Positions 15,709 to 22,032 of a stretch of DNA of 22,032 nucleotides are shown here, one piece after another. The notes beneath the pieces are model-generated. The model was given only the letters and a program-made list of their open reading frames with translations. It had not been told where the DNA came from and ran no database searches. Position 1 is the first letter of the stretch. Every line of letters begins with the position of its first letter. The translations under genes were made by a program, and so were the position numbers. The stretch lies in contig JAMOAW010000039.1 in NCBI GenBank assembly GCA_039908535.1, positions 1 to 22,032 of the forward strand, written 5' to 3'. This DNA comes from JAMOAW01 sp039908535. Lineage in GTDB: Bacteria; Pseudomonadota; Magnetococcia; Magnetococcales; JADFZT01.

Positions 15709-17587
15709 TAAAATTAAAATTCAGAATTGTATACTGGATTTTTTTACTGTTGAGAGTAAAAAAATCCAGTGGATTAGCCGAAGATGTCTATTCGGATATA
15801 CTCTGATTTTAATTTCTTGCACACCGCCTCTTCCTTTTGAGCCAGAAGGTCATATTGTGCTTCCAAAACAGGAGATGGGTACCATTCCTGCACCGGTATC
15901 TCATACAGCTTTCCTGACGCCTCCGCGAACGGATGTTCAGAAGGAGGCGTATATGGATGCTTACTCCATTTCAGTAGCGGATATGCCGGTTCGTGATTTG
16001 ATGTATACGTTGGCAAAAGATGCCAAATTAAATGTGGATATTCATCCAGATGTGCAGGGTTATGTCACTTTAAATGTGATAGATCAAACCTTACTTCGCA
16101 TTTTGGACCGAATTTCCCAACAGGTGGATCTCAGGTTTGAGATAAAAAATCAAACCTTGGTGATCACACCTGATCGCCCTTATTTAAAAACTTATCGTGT
16201 TGATTATATTAATTTAGAACGTGATTCAAACAGTCAATTGCTTTTAACGAGTCAGATAATCTCTAAAAAAGAGGGTGAATTACAAGATAATAAACAGCAA
16301 AATAGTGCCGATGAAAGCAAATCGACGATTCATGTCACAAATGCTTCTAATAATGAATTTTGGCATCTTTTGGAAGCAAATATTCGGGGAATTTTGGATT
16401 TAACTCAGGAAGGTAAAGAATCCAGCAAGAGCATTTCATGGGAAGATTATGCCAAGTTGGATGAGAAAGATGTCAATGGAGCCATTCCTGAAATGTCAAA
16501 ACAGATAAATGTTCAAACTCCATTTGGTAAAAAAGCCCAAAATGCCAATGATTCTCTTCCTAGGCAGGTGGTCATTAATCCACAAACTGGTTTGGTCAGT
16601 ATCCGGGCCACCAATCGGCAACATGCAGAGATTCAATCATTTTTAGATTTGGTTATGGATGGAGCGCGGCGACAGGTGCGCATTGAGGTAACGGTTTTAG
16701 AGGTTCGTTTAGATAAGGGCTATCAAACCGGTATTGATTGGAGTGCCGTAAGAGATGTTCTTGCCAATAGGGGAGGGGGAACACAAACAACGACCGTTGT
16801 TTCAAATTTGAGTAGTAATTCCCAAACGGTTCAGACGACGACAACCCCTGAGTCACCTGTATTTGCAATGGAATTATTAAACCCAGATGTGGGAGCCGGT
16901 AATATTGTGGCTACCATTCACAATGTAACAGCAACGATCCGCGCTTTACAGCAGTTTGGAGAGGTCCAAGTCCTTTCTACGCCGAAATTGATGGCTATGA
17001 ATAATCAAATTTCGGTACTCAAGGTGGTAGATAATGAGGTTTATTTTACTATTGAGAAGCGAGAAAAAGATAGTAACAGCGTTACAACAACCTATTTTAC
17101 TTCTGAAATTCATACGGTTCCAGTTGGATTAGTGATGAGTGTTATACCACAAATTAGTTCTGATGGTGTGGTAAAATTAGTTGTAAGGCCGACTTTGACG
17201 CGAATTGTAGAGTATATTAATGACCCCAATCCGCAGTTGGCTCAAGAGAATGTGGTCAGTCGCATTCCGAAAATTCAGGTTCGAGAAATGGAGACCATGC
17301 TTTCTGTTCGGAGTGGTCAAGTGGTTATGATCGGTGGTTTGATGACGAATTCCGCCAATCAAGCGCAAAATATGCTGCCTGGTTTGGCCACATTACCTTT
17401 GCTTGGCAATTTGTTTCGTTATGAAAACAAACAGTTTAGCAAATCGGAATTGGTGATCTTTTTGAAGCCTACCTTTGTTCCTTCGGAAACGGGATACATT
17501 GCCCCTGATGAGATGCAATTGCAGGAAAGGTTTCACATATCCAATTTTGGCAAGAGAGATTTTCAAGATGAGGTGGAACGACCATGA
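15701..17587 (+). CDS. mshL: MshL/GspD-type secretin lipoprotein
   Basis: Secretins form the ring-shaped outer-membrane pore for pili or type II export. The ATG at 15701 overlaps the previous stop by 8 bases; an upstream in-frame start would overlap far more. The N-terminus carries a signal with lipobox LILISC (lipid-linked Cys40), as in MshL. An STN/secretin N-domain covers about 85-170 (SISVADMPVRDLMYTLAKDA). The secretin core (about 320-600) shows RRQVRIEVTVLEVRLDKGYQ, VLSTPKLMAMNNQ, then VRSGQVVMIGGLM and the closing LPLLGNLFRYENKQFSKSEL. The 628 residues are within family range. A Ser/Asn/Gln-rich stretch (about 185-220) between the N-domain and core is unassigned. MshL rather than GspD or PilQ is chosen because of the lipobox and the ATPase/TPR neighbours. 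Confidence 0.93.
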   Translation: MVNKIKIQNCILDFFTVESKKIQWISRRCLFGYTLILISCTPPLPFEPEGHIVLPKQEMGTIPAPVSHTAFLTPPRTDVQKEAYMDAYSISVADMPVRDLMYTLAKDAKLNVDIHPDVQGYVTLNVIDQTLLRILDRISQQVDLRFEIKNQTLVITPDRPYLKTYRVDYINLERDSNSQLLLTSQIISKKEGELQDNKQQNSADESKSTIHVTNASNNEFWHLLEANIRGILDLTQEGKESSKSISWEDYAKLDEKDVNGAIPEMSKQINVQTPFGKKAQNANDSLPRQVVINPQTGLVSIRATNRQHAEIQSFLDLVMDGARRQVRIEVTVLEVRLDKGYQTGIDWSAVRDVLANRGGGTQTTTVVSNLSSNSQTVQTTTTPESPVFAMELLNPDVGAGNIVATIHNVTATIRALQQFGEVQVLSTPKLMAMNNQISVLKVVDNEVYFTIEKREKDSNSVTTTYFTSEIHTVPVGLVMSVIPQISSDGVVKLVVRPTLTRIVEYINDPNPQLAQENVVSRIPKIQVREMETMLSVRSGQVVMIGGLMTNSANQAQNMLPGLATLPLLGNLFRYENKQFSKSELVIFLKPTFVPSETGYIAPDEMQLQERFHISNFGKRDFQDEVERP

Positions 17588-19026
17588 GTCCTATATTGGT
17601 TTCACTTGAAAATATAGAAAAAAATTGTCCAGAAGAGAGATTATCAAACTCTGCTGTTGTGAATCATTTAAGACAATTTTCAGAAGATCATTTGCCGATT
17701 ATATATAAAAATGAATTTAATAATTTACCATTAGAGTCGACGGTTTTTCGTCCACGTTCTTTATTACCAAAAAAAATATTTTTTTTGGTCTGTTCTTTTT
17801 TTATTGGTGGGATTGGATATAATGTTCAGCCTTTTTTTCAAGAATGGATAAATACTTTAAAAACGAGAAGGATTATGCCCCAAAACAAGGAGGTTCTTGA
17901 GGTACATGCCCCTGTGGATACCAGCGTGCAGGGTGGTACGGCTTTACTAAACGTCGATTCTTTAATAGATCAGAGCAAAGCCAATAATATGGCATTGATT
18001 TTTGAGGTACATGCCCCTGTGGATCCCAGAGTGCAGGGTGGTACGGCTTTACTAAACGTCGATTCTTTAATAGATCAGAGTAAAGCCAATAATATGGCAT
18101 TGATTTTTGATCGGGCCCAAAGGAGAACGATTGTAACGGCGACGGTGGGGGAGCCTTCAGATGCGTTTGATCTAAATCGTACAAATGCATCTAAAACATC
18201 ACAGCCGATAGATGCTTCAATTGATCAGATGCTTTTAGTTGCGGCGGAAAAAGAGTTGTTTGATGAGGAGATCGCTAGATTTTCTGAAGTCAGTCCGACG
18301 CCAATAGAAGAAAATAAACACGTATCTTCTTCTATATCCAAGCCATCTGTAGATAATTCGTCCAATATAATGCCGGATAAGTCAGAAGAGAGAGCAAAGA
18401 TTCAGATTACGCGAACAGAACGTCATGATTGGATTCTCCATGTTTTGAACAAGGCCTACGATCTTTTTCAAAACAATAGATTGGAAGCTGCCGAGCAACT
18501 ATATCAAGAGGTGTTGAACAAAGAACCCAACAATATGGATGCCCTGCAAGGGATGGCCGCTATTCAAATTAAGGGTGATCATTTTGAGAATGCTCGGGAA
18601 TTTTATCGTCACATCCTTCGAATAAATCCTAAAGATCCTCGCGCTTTGGTTGGTCTCGTTAGTTTGGAGGAGACCACGGATTTTGCGCGTCAGGAGAGTC
18701 GATTAAAAACTATAGTTAACCAAGAGGCCGGGAGTGCGCAAGCCTATTTTTTATTGGGTAATGTCTATTCATCTCAAGAACGCTGGGGAAAAGCCCGGGA
18801 TGCTTTTTTCAACGCCTTGCAATTGGCTTCAGAAAATCCAGATATCTATTTTAATTTAGCCGTCACTTTAGATCATTTGGGGGCATTTTCTCAAGCGCTG
18901 AAATATTATCTTGAAGCGCAAAGATTCACGCGCAATAATAACGTTGGATTTAGCCGAGAGAGCTTGGCATTGAGAATTGAAGAATTAAAAAAGCGGATAG
19001 CATCAGACCTCTTGACTCATCATTGA
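17584..19026 (+). CDS. mshN: MshN-like membrane-anchored TPR protein
   Basis: The ATG overlaps the secretin stop (ATGA), so translation is coupled. The 480-residue product has a cytoplasmic N-terminal 60 residues, a membrane segment (KKIFFLVCSFFIGGIGY, 63-79), a low-complexity periplasmic linker, and tetratricopeptide repeats from about 280 to 470 (AYDLFQNNRLEAAEQLYQEV and AREFYRHILRINPKDPRALV, for example). MshN of MSHA-pilus operons has this layout and lies by mshL/mshM; sequence-level identity is not proven by reading. The TPRs probably scaffold the secretin or inner-membrane parts. The linker holds a recent 35-residue in-frame duplication. Confidence 0.8.
   Translation: MSPILVSLENIEKNCPEERLSNSAVVNHLRQFSEDHLPIIYKNEFNNLPLESTVFRPRSLLPKKIFFLVCSFFIGGIGYNVQPFFQEWINTLKTRRIMPQNKEVLEVHAPVDTSVQGGTALLNVDSLIDQSKANNMALIFEVHAPVDPRVQGGTALLNVDSLIDQSKANNMALIFDRAQRRTIVTATVGEPSDAFDLNRTNASKTSQPIDASIDQMLLVAAEKELFDEEIARFSEVSPTPIEENKHVSSSISKPSVDNSSNIMPDKSEERAKIQITRTERHDWILHVLNKAYDLFQNNRLEAAEQLYQEVLNKEPNNMDALQGMAAIQIKGDHFENAREFYRHILRINPKDPRALVGLVSLEETTDFARQESRLKTIVNQEAGSAQAYFLLGNVYSSQERWGKARDAFFNALQLASENPDIYFNLAVTLDHLGAFSQALKYYLEAQRFTRNNNVGFSRESLALRIEELKKRIASDLLTHH
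17899..18108 (+). repeat. 105-bp in-frame tandem duplication in the mshN-like gene
   Basis: Two adjacent 105-bp units (17899-18003 and 18004-18108) differ at only three bases that I count. Each encodes 35 residues beginning EVHAPVD and ending NNMALIF. The differences change T-S to P-R, and one is silent. The near-identity points to a recent duplication in the periplasmic linker. Confidence 0.95.
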
Positions 19027-19032
19027 TAGAAC

Positions 19033-19199
19033 TGATTTATGTATCAGAAAAATAAAAATTAAGACTTTTTTTTGGGGGGGGGGGCGGAGAACCGTCCCCC
19101 AATTCCCTTTTTTTTTAATTATTAAAAAAAAGAGGGGGTCTGGGGGATTCATCCCCCAGGGTTTTGTCTTTGATTTTTTGCCCGCAGGGCATCCTGTTT
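19033..19199. mobile_element. Composite palindromic repeat element A2 (MITE-like)
   Basis: This copy matches A1 (2655-2823) throughout. Its left hairpin has an 11-base G run (19074-19084) where A1 has 7. The central T/A-run palindrome follows, then a right hairpin CTGGGGGATTCATCCCCCAG (19140-19159). It ends with a tail hairpin GCCCGCAGGGC, which differs from A1 by one base. It starts seven bases after the mshN-like stop, so its hairpins and T runs could end that operon's transcript. No coding capacity is seen. Confidence 0.85.
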
Positions 19200-19307
19200 G
19201 GATTAGAAATTATGACTATAGGAATAATATAAAAAAATGGAGTTTTTTTGATTGATAATCTTGCCAGTTACGGTAAAAGGTGATCAAAGTGTGGTTAAAT
19301 ATGTAAA

Positions 19308-19844
19308 ATGGAAGAGATGTCTTTAATGAACGAATATTCGGAGCTGAAATCTCTGCATGCGATTAGCTCAGACCAACAGGATTATCTGGCACTATTAAAT
19401 AATTTAGCCGAATGGGGCGATCCAGTCTCCCAACATGATTTAGGTGCTCTCTATCTGGAAGGGCGGGATGTTCCACTTGATTACGCGCAGGCGATTAAAT
19501 GGCATCTCCTGGCGGCGGAGCAAGGTTATGCCGCCTCGCAGCATGATTTGGGGGTTATTTATGCCGAAGGCCTGGGTGTCTCTCAGGATAGTGCTCATGC
19601 AGCGGAATGGTTTGCGAAATCGGCCGCGCAGGGCGATGGAAATGCTCAGAATAATTTGGCCATTTTATATGCAACCGGTGATGGTGTCTCATTGGATTTG
19701 CTCAAGGCGTATATGTGGTTTACGTTGGCGATTCAAAATGGTGTCATGGATGCCTTGGAGAATCGAGAAATTGCCTCAGAACAGATGAGTCATGCGCAGA
19801 TTAAACAGGCTTTGGAGATGGTAGAAAAATGGCAAAAGGAATAG
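19308..19844 (+). CDS. Sel1-like repeat protein
   Basis: The 178-residue product has three Sel1-type repeats at about 37-72, 73-108 and 109-144. Each starts G(D/Y)..(S/A)Q.(D/N)L and holds Y.EG.GV-type and A..W...AA..G-type positions. These helical repeats are protein-interaction scaffolds. There is no signal peptide, so a cytoplasmic location is likely. The start is uncertain among ATGs at 19308, 19317 and 19326; GGAAGAG upstream of 19326 favours that one. The 3' end overlaps the cysZ start by 16 bases, suggesting coupled expression. The partner is unknown. Confidence 0.85.
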   Translation: MEEMSLMNEYSELKSLHAISSDQQDYLALLNNLAEWGDPVSQHDLGALYLEGRDVPLDYAQAIKWHLLAAEQGYAASQHDLGVIYAEGLGVSQDSAHAAEWFAKSAAQGDGNAQNNLAILYATGDGVSLDLLKAYMWFTLAIQNGVMDALENREIASEQMSHAQIKQALEMVEKWQKE

Positions 19845-20581
19845 TCTCGCCTTTATTGGGTGTTGTTTATGTGGTGCGTGGTATGGGCTTGGTGTTTCAT
19901 TCTGGTTTGCGGCGTTTTGTTGTTTTACCAATATTAATTAATAGTTTGTTGTTTGGAGCTGGAATCTGGTGGGGGTATGGATGGATTTTAGAATTCCAAC
20001 AACTCATAGAGGATTGGCTTCCAAGTTGGTTGACTTGGCTCTCTTATCTATTGATTCCGTTATTTATAGTGGGAGTCGTCCTGGCGATTTTTTTTGGTTT
20101 TGCTCTACTAATGAATATGATCGGTTCCTCTTTTAATGCCATGTTGGCGGAAAAAGTGGAGTGGTTGCTCACTGGTCAACGCTTGCCACCTGGGGGGGAG
20201 TGGGGTAAAATTTTACGCGGTATTCTTCCTGGAATTTGGGATGAAATGGGAAAAATTTTTTCCTTGCTCGGATGGATGCTTTTGTTATCCATCGTGTTTA
20301 TTATTCCTGTGGTTAATATTTTGGCACCGTTTCTTTGGTTGCTTTTTGCCGCTTGGTCACTGGCGACTGAATATTTGGATTATCCTATGAACAATCATAA
20401 CTTGAATAGAGAGACGATGCGCGGTCTGTTAAAAAAAGATCGCCTCGTGGTTTTCAGTTTTGGTCTCTCTGTTTTGGTTTTGACGATGATTCCAGTGATT
20501 AATTTTTTCTCCATGCCTGCCGCTGTTGCTGGAGCCACCCTTTTTTGGGTGGAACGTCTTCAGCCACAGCATGAGATATAA
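19829..20581 (+). CDS. cysZ: CysZ/EI24-family membrane protein, probable sulfate transporter
   Basis: The 250-residue product has the membrane pattern of CysZ, which mediates sulfate uptake for cysteine synthesis. Hydrophobic segments lie near 30-50, 70-96, 142-160, 162-180 and 207-226. The N-terminus has the family-like LRRFVVLPILIN. The conserved C-terminal part includes EYLDYPM, then the basic LKKDRLVVFSFGL and IPVINFFSMPAAVAGAT. It overlaps the Sel1 gene, and the next gene's ribosome binding site sits on its stop codon. No other sulfur gene is visible, so a general EI24-family membrane role is the alternative. Confidence 0.85.
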   Translation: MAKGIVSPLLGVVYVVRGMGLVFHSGLRRFVVLPILINSLLFGAGIWWGYGWILEFQQLIEDWLPSWLTWLSYLLIPLFIVGVVLAIFFGFALLMNMIGSSFNAMLAEKVEWLLTGQRLPPGGEWGKILRGILPGIWDEMGKIFSLLGWMLLLSIVFIIPVVNILAPFLWLLFAAWSLATEYLDYPMNNHNLNRETMRGLLKKDRLVVFSFGLSVLVLTMIPVINFFSMPAAVAGATLFWVERLQPQHEI

Positions 20582-20585
20582 GGAG
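20580..20585 (+). promoter_or_regulatory. Ribosome binding site that decides a TTG start
   Basis: AAGGAG overlaps the cysZ stop codon and is six bases before TTG at 20592. The in-frame ATGs upstream have no comparable site, so the kinase-like gene probably starts at the TTG and is coupled to cysZ. Confidence 0.65.
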
Positions 20586-20591
20586 AAGAAC

Positions 20592-21800
20592 TTGTTTGGT
20601 TTTTCTCAGAATAAAAGTAAACCACAACACCAAATAGAGGTCGTTTCTGAAAAAAAATGTGTTCCTGCACCGAACGATGAAGATAACATATCCACAACAT
20701 CCAATCCCATCTTGGAAAATTCACGGTCAATTATAGACGTTGATTATATTCTCAAATCAAAACAAGTATTTCAGATTGCGTATCAAATGAGAACCACTTT
20801 GGAGAGTGTTGTGGGGTTATTACAAGAAGTTGTAAATGATTCTAATGGTGGTATTACTGGTTGGCATTTAAACCATGTGAAGGATAGTTTTATCCATGTT
20901 AAAAATTTGGATCCGTTGGTGGATGAATTATTAAATATAAGCAAACCAAGTGAGGATCGTATTGTTTTAAATAAAGAATTTTTTGATGCCTACTATCTGA
21001 TTCAGGAGATTCGTCGAGAATTATCTGGTCTGGCTCGCAGTCGTAAAGTGATTATTGTCAATAGAATTAAAGAAAGTACACGTCTATATGCCGACCCATT
21101 TTTGTTTAAGGAAATTTTGCGGAAATTAATATTCAATGCTATTAAATTTAGTCCACAAGAAAAAGAGGTGATCATCTATACCCCAAATAACTTATTGACC
21201 ACTGTTGCTATTTGGGATCAAGGACCGGGATTGTCTCCTCAGGTGCTACAAACCATTTTTGAATATCGAGCTACGTCGCACAATGTTGAAGAAAAAGTAT
21301 TGCGCGAAAGAGAAAATGGTTTGTTTGGTCTGCCTTTTTGTTGCAGAATTATGGAGGCCCATGAGGGTAAGCTGGATGTGCAGACGAAGGAGGGGGAGGG
21401 AACCGTTTTTTCCATGACACTACCCCATATTCGTCCCTTTGTATTGGCTGTTGACGATGAAAAGAGGGATCAAGATTTGCTCTCTATGTTTTTAGGATCA
21501 TTGGATGTCGAGGTGGCATTGGCCTCTAATGGGGAAGGGGCGTTAAGTTGGATTCAGAGCCAGTCGAAAATGCCAGATTTAATCATTACCGATATATCTA
21601 TGCCCAAAATGGATGGTTTTTTGTTATTGCAACATCTCACCAGTGATCCAAAAACCTGCCATATTCCAATTATGATGGTCGCTGGCACGGCGGAGGTGGA
21701 GCAACGGGTAAAGGCTTTTCGTTTAGGGGCCACCGATTTTACTGTTAAACCTATTGTTCCTCAAGATTTTCTACCGAGGGTACGGCGTTTGCTAGGGTGA
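20592..21800 (+). CDS. Histidine-kinase-like ATPase fused to a receiver domain; phospho-His replaced
   Basis: The order is DHp-like helix pair, HATPase, receiver. AAGGAG (20580-20585) is six bases before TTG at 20592, which I take as the start (402 residues); ATGs at 20526 and 20571 lie inside cysZ. Near residue 64 the HisKA-like segment reads AYQMRTTLESVVGLL, where SHE(L/I)RTPL is usual, so Tyr is at the phospho-His position. The ATPase keeps the N box (N182), DQGPG (209-213) and GLFGLPF. The receiver has an acidic pair (D288, D289), phospho-acceptor D334 in ITDISMP and K386. No membrane segment is seen, so a soluble signalling protein is likely. It may lack autophosphorylation and act as an ATP-binding or receiver-controlled module. 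Confidence 0.85.
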   Translation: MFGFSQNKSKPQHQIEVVSEKKCVPAPNDEDNISTTSNPILENSRSIIDVDYILKSKQVFQIAYQMRTTLESVVGLLQEVVNDSNGGITGWHLNHVKDSFIHVKNLDPLVDELLNISKPSEDRIVLNKEFFDAYYLIQEIRRELSGLARSRKVIIVNRIKESTRLYADPFLFKEILRKLIFNAIKFSPQEKEVIIYTPNNLLTTVAIWDQGPGLSPQVLQTIFEYRATSHNVEEKVLRERENGLFGLPFCCRIMEAHEGKLDVQTKEGEGTVFSMTLPHIRPFVLAVDDEKRDQDLLSMFLGSLDVEVALASNGEGALSWIQSQSKMPDLIITDISMPKMDGFLLLQHLTSDPKTCHIPIMMVAGTAEVEQRVKAFRLGATDFTVKPIVPQDFLPRVRRLLG

Positions 21801-21914
21801 TAGAACGAACGTTGAAATATCTGTAACCGTTCAGATAAAAAAAAATCAAAAACAAGACCTTGGGGGATTGCATCCCCCAATCCCCCTGCTGTTTGAAGGA
21901 AGCAAAACCGAATT

Positions 21915-21986
21915 CAAAAGCAAAGTCAAAAGCAAAGTCAAAAGCAAAGTCAAAAGCAAAGTCAAAAGCAAAGTCAAAAGCAAAAC
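21915..21986 (+). repeat. 12-bp tandem repeat array inside element B2
   Basis: Five perfect copies of CAAAAGCAAAGT (21915-21974) are followed by a sixth, altered copy. B1 has only one related copy at the matching place. The array is a candidate length-variable locus. Confidence 0.95.
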
Positions 21987-21987
21987 C

Positions 21988-22018
21988 CTGGGGGCAATCC
22001 CCCAGACCCCTTTTTTTT
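21988..22018 (+). terminator. Possible terminator formed by the end of element B2
   Basis: The hairpin CTGGGGG-CAAT-CCCCCAG is followed after five bases by eight T residues. It could end transcripts from the kinase-like gene, although it is a repeat module first and lies about 190 bases past the stop. Confidence 0.5.
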
Positions 22019-22032
22019 ATTAATATATGAAC

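Larger units (their letters stand above)
21823..22032 (-). mobile_element. Composite palindromic repeat element B2 (MITE-like)
   Basis: This is the reverse-complement copy of B1 (5295-5454), from GTAACCGTTCAGAT to AATATATGAAC at the last base of the window. It has the same two hairpin modules in direct orientation. It is about 50 bases longer because a 12-bp unit between the hairpins has expanded. It begins 22 bases after the stop of the kinase-like gene. Whether it extends past the window cannot be seen. Confidence 0.85.

Noticed and set aside
17873..18190. 105-codon frame on the - strand over the tandem duplication
   Set aside because: It is open only because a 105-bp unit free of stops is duplicated; the + strand frame is part of a coupled operon.
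12415..19026. Complete MSHA pilus or type II secretion system
   Set aside because: No pilin, PilB/GspE-type ATPase or platform protein is in the window; only assembly-type parts are seen.
21915..21986. Possible CRISPR-like array
   Set aside because: The unit is 12 bp with no spacers between copies, no leader and no cas genes; it is a simple tandem repeat within B2.
1..22032. Magnetosome gene island, suggested by the repeat-based guess at the organism
   Set aside because: No mam or mms-type gene is recognisable; the organism guess rests on repeat style only.

Overview
The window reads as chromosome of a Gram-negative proteobacterium: it has an outer-membrane secretin with a lipobox, an RTX-like exported protein, CysZ and a SPOR-domain protein. 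The G-rich nested hairpin repeats resemble intergenic repeats I associate with magnetotactic cocci (Magnetococcales). That placement is recollection only; no magnetosome gene or rRNA is present to test it.

Region 1 (1-2301, + strand) is the 3' part of a long repeat protein with an RTX/type I secretion-like C-terminus, closed by a strong terminator. Region 2 (about 2350-11915, - strand) is a defence island of higher GC than its surroundings. It holds a complete type I restriction-modification set in the order hsdR-hsdS-[PIN toxin, small antitoxin-like gene, rhuM, decayed AAA ATPase]-hsdM, with start/stop overlaps at most junctions. Debris surrounds it: a truncated Fic gene, a tyrosine-recombinase C-terminus, an orphan hsdS tail and an 18-codon Phd/YefM antitoxin remnant just upstream of hsdR. 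Region 3 (12415-19026, + strand) is a tight four-gene unit: an ExeA/MshM-type ATPase, a paralogous ATPase carrying a SPOR domain, an MshL-type secretin lipoprotein and an MshN-like TPR protein. It looks like a secretin assembly module of the MSHA or type II secretion kind; no pilin, PilB-type ATPase or platform gene is in the window. Region 4 (19308-21800, + strand) has a Sel1-repeat protein, CysZ and a degenerate histidine kinase fused to a receiver.

Four composite palindromic elements punctuate the window: A1 (2655-2823), A2 (19033-19199), B1 (5295-5454) and B2 (21823-22032). Both families are built from one hairpin module of about 45 bp, in inverted pairs in A and direct pairs in B. A1 truncates the Fic gene, B1 lies in the decayed ATPase gene before hsdM, and A2 and B2 sit just after stop codons. 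B2 carries a 12-bp tandem expansion that B1 lacks.

The most notable points are this modular repeat system, the toxin-antitoxin pair bracketed by hsdS tails, the ATPase-SPOR-secretin unit, and the kinase with Tyr at the expected phospho-His position. All function calls come from reading the sequence; no database search was run.
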